Below, one piece after another: positions 44,076 through 52,646 of a stretch of 64,000 bases of DNA. Position 1 is the first letter of the stretch. Every line of letters starts with the position of its first letter. The stretch spans positions 62,001 to 126,000 of the forward strand of contig JBGUEO010000003.1 of assembly GCA_041821315.1 (NCBI GenBank), given 5' to 3'. A program made the translations under genes and the position numbers. A model generated the notes under the pieces. It worked only from the letters and a program-made list of their open reading frames with translations. It was not told the DNA's origin and did not search any database. The stretch is from DIGJ01 sp041821315 (GTDB lineage Bacteria > Bacillota > Clostridia > Lachnospirales > Lachnospiraceae).

Positions 44076-44687
44076 ATGTATCGAACATATGGGAAAAGGG
44101 TATTGGATATTGTATTGGCAATCATTGCAATTATATTGCTCTCGTGGCTATTAATTCTAATTGCAATTTTTATCAAAATCACGTCCAAGGGATCTGTTTT
44201 GTTTCAACAAAAGCGAGTCGGAAAAAATAAAACGTATTTTTACATTTACAAATTCCGAAGTATGCGTAGTGATACACCAAAAGATATGCCAACGCATATG
44301 CTTGCTGATCCAGAAAGCTTCATTACTCCAATTGGAAGATTTCTTCGGCTCACAAGCCTTGACGAATTACCACAGCTATTTAATATTCTAAAGGGAGATA
44401 TGAGCATTGTAGGTCCTAGACCGGCTTTATGGAATCAGGATGATTTGGTATCAGAGCGAGATAAATATGGAGCAAACGATATACGTCCAGGCTTGACAGG
44501 GTGGGCACAAATCAATGGAAGAGATGAAATAGAAATACCGCAAAAGGCGAAGTTAGATGGAGAATATACAAAAAAAGAAAGTGTTTGGTTTGATGTAAAA
44601 ATATTTTTTGGAACTATTACAAGTGTCCTAGGTCATAATGGAGTAAAAGAAGGCGGAACACGAGCTAAAAAAGGTAAGAATGATTGA
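44076..44687 (+). CDS. Initiating sugar-phosphate transferase (PglC/WcaJ-like)
   Basis: A 203-residue monotopic phosphoglycosyl transferase, starting MYRTYGKRVLDIVLAIIAIILLSWLLILIAIFIK with one re-entrant membrane helix. KITSKGSVLFQQKRVGKNKTYFYIYKFRSMR carries the family's basic motif. TSLDELPQLFNILKGDMSIVGPRPAL holds the catalytic D-E pair, and RPGLTGWAQINGRD closes the core. It puts the first sugar phosphate onto undecaprenyl phosphate and so probably starts the repeat unit or primer of the glycan made by this locus. It lies 47 bases after the dehydrogenase gene with no visible terminator between. Confidence 0.92.
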   Translation: MYRTYGKRVLDIVLAIIAIILLSWLLILIAIFIKITSKGSVLFQQKRVGKNKTYFYIYKFRSMRSDTPKDMPTHMLADPESFITPIGRFLRLTSLDELPQLFNILKGDMSIVGPRPALWNQDDLVSERDKYGANDIRPGLTGWAQINGRDEIEIPQKAKLDGEYTKKESVWFDVKIFFGTITSVLGHNGVKEGGTRAKKGKND

Positions 44688-44712
44688 AATGCCTTTTGCA
44701 GCATAGGGAGAA

Positions 44713-45591
44713 ATGAAATCGATGAAGCATATCTTGATTATTGGAAAAAAAAGTTATATAGGAAATTCATTTAAAGATTACATGGATGAAAGACATGCTG
44801 ATGAAGATTGGCATGTCGATTTTATTGGTTCTTCGAATGGAGATTGGGAAACGTGGGATTTTAGTAATTACGATGTAATACTGCATGTAGGAGCTATCGT
44901 CCATCAAAAGGAACGTAAGGTAGGGGAGGAAACCTATCGAACAGTGAATTATGAAATGCCTGTTAAGGCAGCCAGGAAAGCTGAAAAACACGGCGTGTTA
45001 CAGTTTATCTTTCTGAGCACCATGGCCGTGTATGGAGATGTGGAAGGGGAAATAACGGAGAAGACAAACTTAAATCCGACTACTTTTTATGGTAAGTATA
45101 AAAGGATGGCAGAAATTGAATTGTTGTGTCAAGATTCACAAGCGTTTAAGGTTGCAGTTATACGTCCTCCTATGGTATATGGGAAGGGATGCAGAGGAAA
45201 CTTTGCAAGGTTATTGAAACTATCAAAGTATCTGGGCGTTTTTCCTAAAATAAAAAATAAAAGAAGCATGATTTATATTGATAATTTGTGTGAATATATA
45301 TATTTGACAATAAAATGTGAAGCCTCGGGTGTGGGCTGTCCTCAAAATGAAACATGGGTCGAAACATCGGATTTGTATTATCGTATACGCAAAGGGAATC
45401 ATAAAAAAACGTTTATGACAAAGCTGGGAAATGGAATCATTTTTCTGCTTATGAGAAACGGAAATGTATTTGATAAATTGTTTGGAAATTGTTATTATGA
45501 TATCAAACAAGACAAAGATGGATGGATACCAATAGGTACAAAAGAGTACCAAGCGTTTGAGTATGCGGAAAGCATTGAGCAAAGCATATGA
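44713..45591 (+). CDS. NAD-dependent epimerase/dehydratase
   Basis: A 292-residue extended-SDR protein. The nucleotide-binding start is ILIIGKKSYIGNSF instead of the usual GxxGxxG (GKKSYIG), so the glycine pattern is altered. FIFLSTMAVYGD and the active-site YGKYK (Y-x-x-x-K, near residue 130) are conserved, and AVIRPPMVYGKGCRGNFARLLKL is typical. It probably makes or modifies a nucleotide sugar, or reduces a lipid-linked sugar. GGGAG is 2 bases from ATG 44713 and 11 bases from the in-frame ATG 44722, so the start is uncertain by three residues. Confidence 0.8.
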   Translation: MKSMKHILIIGKKSYIGNSFKDYMDERHADEDWHVDFIGSSNGDWETWDFSNYDVILHVGAIVHQKERKVGEETYRTVNYEMPVKAARKAEKHGVLQFIFLSTMAVYGDVEGEITEKTNLNPTTFYGKYKRMAEIELLCQDSQAFKVAVIRPPMVYGKGCRGNFARLLKLSKYLGVFPKIKNKRSMIYIDNLCEYIYLTIKCEASGVGCPQNETWVETSDLYYRIRKGNHKKTFMTKLGNGIIFLLMRNGNVFDKLFGNCYYDIKQDKDGWIPIGTKEYQAFEYAESIEQSI

Positions 45592-45639
45592 TTTGAAAAG
45601 AAAGAGAGCGATAAGAGCTATCAAAAGATGGAGGAAATA

Positions 45640-46371
45640 ATGATCTCAGTAATTATACCATGTTACAATGCCGCTAAATATATAGAGCAGGCAATTGAGT
45701 CGGTTTTGAAGCAAGATATTGAAAAGGAAATCATTATAATTGATGATTGCTCTATTGATCATACAGCCAATATACTTCAAAATTATTTAGTGCAAGAAAA
45801 TGTTACTATTCATACAAATGTTCAAAATCTTGGAGTAGCAGCAAGTAGAAATTTAGGAGTAAAGTTGGCAAGAGGTGAGTATATTGCCTTCCTGGATGCA
45901 GATGATTATTGGGCAGAGGATAAGCTTAAAAAGCAAATCAAAGAGCTGCAAAAAGGCAATGGTGTGTTTTCATACACTGCAAGAAGATTAATTACAGAAG
46001 ATGGAGAAGTAATGAACAAAGTAATTCCTGTTCATACAATATGTACATATGAAATGCTAGTACGTCACAATGAAATCACTTGTTCATCGGTATTGATGAA
46101 AAAAGAAATTGCAACTGAATTTTTAATGAAACATGACAATGTACATGAGGATTATCTTACATGGCTTCGAGTTTTAAAAAAGTATGGTGCGGCTTGCGGA
46201 ATTAATGAACCGCTTTTAAATTATCGGTTATCTGAAAATGGAAAATCTAGAAATAAAATAAAGTCTGCAAAGATGACATATGGGGTACACCGTTATATGG
46301 GGGATGGGAAGTGGAAGTCCTTTCGGTATACACTTTTTCATTTATTGGAGGGTTTGAAAAAATATAGATAA
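45640..46371 (+). CDS. Family 2 glycosyltransferase
   Basis: A 243-residue GT-A enzyme: MISVIIPCYNAAKYIEQAIESVLKQ at the N-terminus, the IIIDDCSIDHT acidic motif, and YIAFLDADDYW with the metal-binding D-x-D. It transfers one sugar to the growing lipid-linked glycan at the inner face of the membrane. The specificity is unknown. Start 45640 follows GGAGG by 5 bases. It ends a three-gene run with the initiating transferase and the SDR gene. Confidence 0.88.
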   Translation: MISVIIPCYNAAKYIEQAIESVLKQDIEKEIIIIDDCSIDHTANILQNYLVQENVTIHTNVQNLGVAASRNLGVKLARGEYIAFLDADDYWAEDKLKKQIKELQKGNGVFSYTARRLITEDGEVMNKVIPVHTICTYEMLVRHNEITCSSVLMKKEIATEFLMKHDNVHEDYLTWLRVLKKYGAACGINEPLLNYRLSENGKSRNKIKSAKMTYGVHRYMGDGKWKSFRYTLFHLLEGLKKYR

Positions 46372-46418
46372 AAATAATTTTTGTGATCGGTTAAAGTGCT
46401 ATTTGAGAGGAATCAAAG

Positions 46419-46424
46419 TTGACA
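46419..46424 (+). promoter_or_regulatory. Possible -35 element before the AT-rich glycan genes
   Basis: A consensus TTGACA lies 86 bases before the TTG start of the next gene. No good -10 is found at 16-18 bases; ACATTA is the best. This marks a possible but weak promoter in the 138-base gap. Confidence 0.3.
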
Positions 46425-46509
46425 AATCATATTATTAATGTACATTAATAACTAATTATGTTAAAATAGAAAGAATAGATTTTAAGAAAAGTATTGATTA
46501 GGAGAAAAA

Positions 46510-47622
46510 TTGGATAGAATTCGTGTTTTGCATATATTTGATAAAATTAGTATAAGTAGTGGCGTTTGTTCGGTTATTATGAATTATTATAATCATATTG
46601 ATAAAAGAAAAGTTGTTTTTGATTTTATGGTTAATGAACCCGTTTCAGAAGAAATTCAAAACACACTAGAAAGACAGGGCTCAAAAATATATGTTATGCC
46701 AGCATTAAAGATTCAAAATTATGTAAAATATATGAAACAATTAAAAATATTTTTTTATTCACATGCGGATTATGCAATTGTTCATGGACATACTCCTAAT
46801 GTTGCAGCGTTTTATTTGAAAGTAGCAAAAGATTGTGGAATTAAAATAAGAATTATTCATAGTCATAATGCCATTGGTGCAGAAAATAAATTAAAGAGAA
46901 TTAGGAACAGGATTTTATATCAGGTTGCAATAAAAAATGCAAATACGTATTTTGCCTGTGGTAGAAAAGCAGCAGAATATCTTTATGGTAAAAATTTTAA
47001 TAAGAATTATTATATTATGAATAATGCAATTGATTTAGAAAAATATAAATTTAATGAGAAAATAAGGTGTCAAATACGAAAGCAACTAGATATTGAGGGG
47101 AAATTTGTTTTAGGAAATGTTGGACGCTTTTGCAAGCAAAAGAATCAGAAATTCTTAATTAACATACTGGCTGAAATAATTAAAACTGATAAAAACGTAA
47201 AGTTATTACTAATTGGTGATGGAAAGCAGTTAAAAGAAGTACAGCAAGATGCAGAAAAACTAAAAGTCAGTGAGTATATAGTTTTTACTGGTGAAGTAAA
47301 TAATGTTTTTGATTATATCCAAGGAATGGACATATTTATTTTACCTTCTTTATTTGAGGGATTGCCAGTAGTTTGTGTCGAAGCACAGGCAATTGGGTTA
47401 CCGTGTTTAATATCATCAACTGTGACAAAAGAAATTGCTATTAATCAAAATATTGAATTTGTATCAATTTTTGATAGTCCTAAAAAGTGGGGCAATTCAA
47501 TATTAGAAATGAGAAAAAGAAGTAGACAAGAAAATATAGAAATGCCTTCATTTGACATCAAAGATAAGTCACGTGAGTTAACAAATATATATTATGAGTT
47601 AATTGAAAAATATCAAAAATAA
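46510..47622 (+). CDS. GT4-type glycosyltransferase (EpsF-like)
   Basis: A 370-residue GT-B enzyme. The N-terminal half has VLHIFDKISISSGVCSVIMNYYNHID and the IVHGHTPNVAAFYLKVAK and RIIHSHN segments typical of EpsF-like enzymes. The C-terminal half has LGNVGRFCKQKNQKFLINI and the donor-binding LPSLFEGLPVVCVEAQAIGLPCL with the conserved E-x7-E pattern. Sugar and linkage are unknown. The start is TTG with AGGAG 5 bases upstream. The gene is distinctly more AT-rich than those before it. Confidence 0.88.
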   Translation: MDRIRVLHIFDKISISSGVCSVIMNYYNHIDKRKVVFDFMVNEPVSEEIQNTLERQGSKIYVMPALKIQNYVKYMKQLKIFFYSHADYAIVHGHTPNVAAFYLKVAKDCGIKIRIIHSHNAIGAENKLKRIRNRILYQVAIKNANTYFACGRKAAEYLYGKNFNKNYYIMNNAIDLEKYKFNEKIRCQIRKQLDIEGKFVLGNVGRFCKQKNQKFLINILAEIIKTDKNVKLLLIGDGKQLKEVQQDAEKLKVSEYIVFTGEVNNVFDYIQGMDIFILPSLFEGLPVVCVEAQAIGLPCLISSTVTKEIAINQNIEFVSIFDSPKKWGNSILEMRKRSRQENIEMPSFDIKDKSRELTNIYYELIEKYQK

Positions 47623-47625
47623 GAG

Positions 47626-48993
47626 ATGAGTAAAATGACAAAAAATTATAATAATGTTAGAATGGATGTATATTTGAAAAATCTAGAAAAGAATAGTGAT
47701 GATATCGATTATTACAATATTGCCAAGCAATTGTATTCTGAAAACATTATTGAACAAACTGTATTATGTGTTTCAGGTCCTATGCTTATTTCCTATGCAA
47801 TTTGGATTATCAAAGAAGCAAAAAGGAAGGAAATAAAAAGGTTATTTTTTATTGCTAGAGATGGATTGATAATTTGTAAAATTGTTTCTTATTTTAGTAA
47901 ACAATTGGATTTAAATATACAGTGTAACTATTTGTATTGTAGCCGTTATGCAATGAAACTTCCAGTATATTATATAAATCAGGAATTGGGTTTTGATCTA
48001 ATTTTCTCTGGAGGAAGTAGAGTATCATTAAACTCTATTTTAAAGAGAATTAATTTTGATAAGCAACAACAAAAATCGATTATAAGTGCAATAAACTATA
48101 CGGAGGAACAGTGCAATACAGTGCTAAATAATGTAGGTATAAAAGAAATTAGAACTACATTGATAAAATGTAAAGAGTTTATTAATGAATTAAATATTCT
48201 TGCAAAAAATTCATATGAAAATATTACAAAATATTTTCTTCAAGAAGGGTTAGTAGAAGAAAAAATATATATAGTTGATAGTGGTTGGAGAGGTAATATA
48301 CAAAATAGTATTTCAGTTATTTTGAAAAGTTTAAATGCTAACATTGAGGTTGAGGGTTTTTATTTTGGACTGGAAAAGTTTCATGTCAATCAAACGTATA
48401 ACTGTTTCTATTTTTCACCTATAAAACATCCGTTTAGAATCCTACACTTTAATTATAATGTTTTTGAAAATTTTTGTTCAGCATCCCATGGTATGACGGT
48501 AGGATATAAACAGAAAAATAATTCGGTTGAGCCCATATTGAAGGAAATATTTATAAAAGAAAAGTTTGTTGAGATTCAAGAAAAAATGATATTTAAAATG
48601 ATTGATAAAATTACAATAGACTCTAAAATCATTGAGATTGACAATGAAAAGTTAATGAAAAGCTATGAAAAGAATATGATTCTTTTCATAAATAATCCAA
48701 CGAAATATGAGGTTTCATATTGGGGAAATGTAGGCTATTGTGAGGATGATTCTGAATCATACTTTGTAAAATTAGCAGAGGAAATACCGAAATTTGAAAG
48801 CTATCACTATTTACTTATTAGAAGGTTATATGAAAGAGTATTTACAAAAAAAAGAAAAAGAATGATAAGTGAGTCAATGTGGATTAAGGGAAGCTTTGTT
48901 AATTATAATTTTTTGTTAAAAAAATGGATATATTTTAATATAGATATATTTGAAGCAATACGAATATTCAACTTGTTAATTAAAAATATATAA
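47626..48993 (+). CDS. COG5610-type C-terminal domain protein (no HAD)
   Basis: A 455-residue soluble protein. It resembles the second half of the 662-residue protein encoded at 52647: RLFFIARDGLIICKIVSYF matches NVFFLSREGEFLKKLFEQY, and IYIVDSGWRGNIQNSISVIL...VEGFYFGL matches MYLVDVGWKGTIQDNIFKFL...VVGLYLGL. It lacks the HAD phosphatase half, but keeps the xxARDG and VDSGWRG motifs that look like active-site or binding loops. Proteins of this kind occur in polysaccharide loci, and their reaction is not established. It begins 3 bases after the GT4 gene. Confidence 0.6.
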   Translation: MSKMTKNYNNVRMDVYLKNLEKNSDDIDYYNIAKQLYSENIIEQTVLCVSGPMLISYAIWIIKEAKRKEIKRLFFIARDGLIICKIVSYFSKQLDLNIQCNYLYCSRYAMKLPVYYINQELGFDLIFSGGSRVSLNSILKRINFDKQQQKSIISAINYTEEQCNTVLNNVGIKEIRTTLIKCKEFINELNILAKNSYENITKYFLQEGLVEEKIYIVDSGWRGNIQNSISVILKSLNANIEVEGFYFGLEKFHVNQTYNCFYFSPIKHPFRILHFNYNVFENFCSASHGMTVGYKQKNNSVEPILKEIFIKEKFVEIQEKMIFKMIDKITIDSKIIEIDNEKLMKSYEKNMILFINNPTKYEVSYWGNVGYCEDDSESYFVKLAEEIPKFESYHYLLIRRLYERVFTKKRKRMISESMWIKGSFVNYNFLLKKWIYFNIDIFEAIRIFNLLIKNI

Positions 48994-49043
48994 TGGATAT
49001 AAAACGAAAGAAAGTTTAAAGTAAAGTGGAGGTTTATCATCAA

Positions 49044-49847
49044 ATGAAGTCAATACATAAAAAAATTAAGGATAAGGAAGGTGATATAAAACTAATATTA
49101 GCATTGGCAAAAGACGACTTTAAAATAAAATTTGCAGGATCATACTTTGGAGTATTATGGGGATTTGTTCAACCGTTAATTACTATTTTGCTATATTGGT
49201 TTGTTTTTGAAGTTGGCTTTAAAAGTGGAGCTAGACCCAATGGAATACCATATATACTATGGCTAATAGCAGGTATTGTACCATGGTTCTTTTTTAGCGA
49301 AGCTTGGGCAAGTGCTACAAATTGTTTTTATGAATACAATTTTTTAGTTAAGAAAGTAGTTTTTCCTATTTGGATTTTGCCAACTGTAAAGATAACTTCT
49401 TCACTTTTTGTACACTTATTTTTTATAGATATCTTATTTATATGTTTTGCAGGATATGGATATTATTTAACAATATTTAATGTGCAAATTATTTATTATT
49501 TAATATGTACTATTGTAGTGGTATATGTCTTTTCATTGATAACATCATCTATTGCAGTGTTTTTGAAAGATATGAATCAAATTATTGGAATTTTCATTCA
49601 AATATTTTTCTGGGCTATACCTATTGTATGGGCACCTGAGAATTTCTCGGGATTAGTATTGAGGATTCTAAAGTTAAATCCTATATATTATATAGTAGAT
49701 GGTTATAGAGACTCTATGATAAATAAAATCTGGTTTTGGCAAAAGCCGATTTATACATGTTATTTTTGGATTGTGGTAGTATTAATGTTTATTATTGGAA
49801 AATTTATTTATAAAAGATTAAAGGGACATTTTGCCGATGTATTATAA
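49044..49847 (+). CDS. wzm: Polysaccharide ABC exporter permease (Wzm)
   Basis: A 267-residue permease of the TagG/Wzm ABC-2 family with six helices. It begins with the amphipathic DIKLILALAKDDFKIKFAGSYFGVLWGFVQPLITILLYWFVF, followed by PYILWLIAGIVPWFFFSEAW and a C-terminal LKLNPIYYIVDGYRDSM, all typical of O-polysaccharide and teichoic acid exporters. With the following Wzt it would flip a complete, lipid-linked polymer. ATG 49044 is 11 bases after TGGAGG; an in-frame GTG at 49026 is the alternative. Confidence 0.93.
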   Translation: MKSIHKKIKDKEGDIKLILALAKDDFKIKFAGSYFGVLWGFVQPLITILLYWFVFEVGFKSGARPNGIPYILWLIAGIVPWFFFSEAWASATNCFYEYNFLVKKVVFPIWILPTVKITSSLFVHLFFIDILFICFAGYGYYLTIFNVQIIYYLICTIVVVYVFSLITSSIAVFLKDMNQIIGIFIQIFFWAIPIVWAPENFSGLVLRILKLNPIYYIVDGYRDSMINKIWFWQKPIYTCYFWIVVVLMFIIGKFIYKRLKGHFADVL

Positions 49848-49861
49848 ATCTAGGAGAGAAT

Positions 49862-51130
49862 ATGGAAGTAGTAAGAGTAGAAAACTTAAGAAAAATATAT
49901 CAAATATATAATCAGCCAACTGATAGATTAAAAGAAGCATTCAGCTTATCACATAAACATTATGGAAGAGAGTTTTATGCGTTGGATGATATAAACTTTT
50001 CAGTCAATAAAGGGGAAACTATTGGAATTATTGGAGAAAATGGAGCTGGTAAGTCGACACTTCTAAAAATATTGACGGGCGTGTTAAAACCGACTTCTGG
50101 GGAAGTTGTATTAAATGGAAAAGTATCTGCACTTTTGGAACTTGGTATTGGTTTTAATCCGGAATATACTGGTATAGAAAATATTTATTTAAGTGGAACT
50201 GTGTTTAGGTTATCGAAAGCGCAGATGGAAGAAAAACTAAAACAAATCATTGAGTTTGCAGATATTGGAGATTTTATCAATCAAAAAGTAAAAACTTATT
50301 CAAGTGGCATGTTTGCAAGATTAGCTTTTGCAGTAGCAATCAATGTTGATCCTGAAATTTTAATTGTGGATGAGGCTTTAGCAGTAGGGGATTTGTTTTT
50401 TCAGCAAAAATGTAATATGTATATGAAAGAGGTAATGAAAGATTGCACTAAAATCTTAGTTACGCATGATATGGCAACTATTGGTAATATGGCAGATAAG
50501 GCTATTGTATTATCGAAAGGAAAGTTAGTTTTTTCAGGGGATCCCCTAGCAGCCATTGAATACTATACGAAGAAAGCTCATACTGATATTTATAAGGGCA
50601 ATAATAGTGAAACTTCGATTAATATGTCTCATGTAAACAATGATTGTTTTAAGGAATGGAATAAAATTGAAGATACTTCTTTAGGGGGAGCATTAGATGT
50701 AACAATTGATTCGTTTAATATATTAATAAATAATACTCCATATGTAGGCTATATAAAACAGGATGAAATTGTAAAAATACAAATGGAAGTTCGAAGTAAA
50801 AGGAATATTAATAACGTATTGATAGGTTATCAATTTAAAGACAAATACGGAAATGTTATTTTTGGAGAAAATACAAAAAGTTCTGGTTTTGCGGATATAA
50901 CCATGCATTCAAAAACAATTAATTTTATAGAAATTAAATTTAAATGGCCTCAAGTACAAAAAAACACCTACTTCTTAACATTGGGAATAGGTGAAGGAAA
51001 AGACTCCATGCAACACATTATCCAGTGTTGGGCACATAATATTTTTGAATTTAATAATATAACCAATCTCCCCGATCATGGAATTTTTAATAATCAAATA
51101 ATAGATTTTACAGTGAAAGAAGTTGATTGA
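49862..51130 (+). CDS. wzt: Polysaccharide ABC exporter ATPase (Wzt) with carbohydrate-binding domain
   Basis: A 422-residue ATPase. The N-terminal nucleotide-binding domain (about 1-245) has GENGAGKST, the Wzt/TagH-type signature YSSGMFARLAFAVA, and LIVDEALAVGD. A C-terminal beta-sandwich (about 265-420) with VLIGYQFKDKYGNVIFGENT matches the Wzt_C fold. In E. coli O8/O9a this domain recognises the terminal modification of the finished chain, so a chain-end cap is expected in this system too. TAGGAGAG lies before the ATG. Confidence 0.93.
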   Translation: MEVVRVENLRKIYQIYNQPTDRLKEAFSLSHKHYGREFYALDDINFSVNKGETIGIIGENGAGKSTLLKILTGVLKPTSGEVVLNGKVSALLELGIGFNPEYTGIENIYLSGTVFRLSKAQMEEKLKQIIEFADIGDFINQKVKTYSSGMFARLAFAVAINVDPEILIVDEALAVGDLFFQQKCNMYMKEVMKDCTKILVTHDMATIGNMADKAIVLSKGKLVFSGDPLAAIEYYTKKAHTDIYKGNNSETSINMSHVNNDCFKEWNKIEDTSLGGALDVTIDSFNILINNTPYVGYIKQDEIVKIQMEVRSKRNINNVLIGYQFKDKYGNVIFGENTKSSGFADITMHSKTINFIEIKFKWPQVQKNTYFLTLGIGEGKDSMQHIIQCWAHNIFEFNNITNLPDHGIFNNQIIDFTVKEVD

Positions 51131-51131
51131 A

Positions 51132-51551
51132 ATGAATAAAAAGTTAGTTGTGTTTATGATACTCTCTATTTTATTTATTGTGGTTTTCCCAAACTACAAA
51201 AATAAGGTGTTAGATAAAAAATATAAAATTCAAATTACGGTAGAGGAAAGTAAAAATGCACGCACTTTAGGAAGTGAAGTATGGATTGATGGTTTTAATG
51301 CGGATGGGAAAATGTTGGATAATGCAAAAATTCCTTTAGATGCAGGATGGGAGTGTAACGGAAGAATATTCTCGGAAGGCGATTCTACATACTCATTAAA
51401 TACAGTAATAAAGTATAAAAAAACCTGTTCTATTATATTTGTTAAACATCCTTATTCTGGTGCTGTTTTAATAAAAACTGGGAATGGAAAAGAGGATGTA
51501 ATAGATTTATATTCACCGACTGAAGAGATATTTGAATATGTTGTTGAGTGA
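51132..51551 (+). CDS. Small membrane-anchored extracytoplasmic protein, unknown
   Basis: A 139-residue protein with one N-terminal membrane segment (about 4-21) and a beta-rich outer domain with two cysteines (ECNGR and KKTCSI). No family is recognised. The start lies at the end of the Wzt gene (the nearest in-frame ATG is just after its stop), and there is no strong ribosome site, so translation is probably coupled. Its position right after Wzm/Wzt suggests a role with the exporter. Confidence 0.6.
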   Translation: MNKKLVVFMILSILFIVVFPNYKNKVLDKKYKIQITVEESKNARTLGSEVWIDGFNADGKMLDNAKIPLDAGWECNGRIFSEGDSTYSLNTVIKYKKTCSIIFVKHPYSGAVLIKTGNGKEDVIDLYSPTEEIFEYVVE

Positions 51552-51568
51552 AAATTGGAGGGATTTAA

Positions 51569-52645
51569 ATGAGAAAATGGGAAATAAGTAAAGATGTACT
51601 TTATGAATCGGATGAATTAAATCATGAACTTTCTGTATCGCCTTGGTCTGGGCACAGAGATTTTGCATATGATTTGTTAAAGTATATAAGGCCTAAAAGA
51701 ATTGTAGAATTAGGTACTCACTATGGTTGCTCTTTGTTTGCTTTTTTACAGGCTACTAAGAATTTTACTATAGATACTGAGCTTTTTGCAATCGATACCT
51801 GGCGAGGCGATGAACAGGCAGGCTTTTATGATGACACAGTTTGGAACTTGGTTAATAGGACAATTGATGAAAAATTCAAGAATGAAAAAGTTACACTGTT
51901 GAGAAAATATTTTAATGAAGCATTGAACGATATTGACGATGAATCTGTGGATATTTTGCACATCGATGGACTTCATACGTATGAGGCAGTTTCAGAAGAT
52001 TTTCATTCATGGCTTCCTAAACTTAAAAGTAACGGAATTGTTTTATTTCATGATATAGCAAGTGAGCTTAATTATGGAACTAATACTTTTTGGGAAGAGA
52101 CTAGAAAGAAGTATAAAGATTATTTTACCTTTGAGCACAGTTGGGGATTAGGGGTTCTTTTTCCAAAAGGAAATTTATATTATGAAAAATTTGTTAGTGA
52201 GAATTTTACAGACAAAATGAAAGTATATGAGTATGAATATCTGTACAAGCTCTATAATATTCAATTAAATGATCATATTAATATGGTAAACGAGAGAGAT
52301 ATTGCCATAAAGTCAATGGAAAAAATGATTAATGAGAGAGACATTGCCATAAAGTCAATGGAAAAAATGATTAATGAGAGAGATAAAGCTTTAAACGCTA
52401 CAAAAAATATGATTCAAGAAAAAGATGTTTTGATAAAAAAAACAGAAGAATTAGTAAATGCAAGAGATCAAGAAATAATTGAGTATAGATATAAAAATGA
52501 AGAACTAAGTTCTAGTTTACTAGATGCTCAAAATCAAAATAGGGAATTACAAAATGAAGTTAATAAATTGAGTGAAAAGATTCGTAAGTTATTAGATCGA
52601 AATATTATTCAAAGAATTAAAAATACTTATGAGGATGTAGAATAG
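51569..52645 (+). CDS. Class I methyltransferase with C-terminal repeat-built coiled coil
   Basis: A 358-residue protein. Residues 1-215 form a SAM-dependent methyltransferase fold: motif I IVELGTHYGCSLFAF, LFAIDTWRGDE, VDILHIDGLHTYEAVSEDFHSWLPKLKSNGIVLFHDI. Residues 235-350 are a long, charged coiled coil built from 14-residue units (M-[VI]-N-E-R-D-I-A-I-K-S-M-E-K and variants). The layout and the position beside Wzm/Wzt recall WbdD, the chain-terminating methyltransferase whose coiled coil measures O-antigen length, although no kinase domain is present. TTGGAGGG precedes the ATG. Confidence 0.78.
   Translation: MRKWEISKDVLYESDELNHELSVSPWSGHRDFAYDLLKYIRPKRIVELGTHYGCSLFAFLQATKNFTIDTELFAIDTWRGDEQAGFYDDTVWNLVNRTIDEKFKNEKVTLLRKYFNEALNDIDDESVDILHIDGLHTYEAVSEDFHSWLPKLKSNGIVLFHDIASELNYGTNTFWEETRKKYKDYFTFEHSWGLGVLFPKGNLYYEKFVSENFTDKMKVYEYEYLYKLYNIQLNDHINMVNERDIAIKSMEKMINERDIAIKSMEKMINERDKALNATKNMIQEKDVLIKKTEELVNARDQEIIEYRYKNEELSSSLLDAQNQNRELQNEVNKLSEKIRKLLDRNIIQRIKNTYEDVE
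52283..52366 (+). repeat. Two near-identical 42-bp tandem repeats in coiled coil
   Basis: Units 52283-52324 and 52325-52366 are nearly identical. Three further diverged 42-base units follow, to about 52492. Each encodes 14 residues, exactly two heptads, so gain or loss of a unit keeps both frame and coiled-coil register. Confidence 0.92.
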
Positions 52646-52646
52646 T

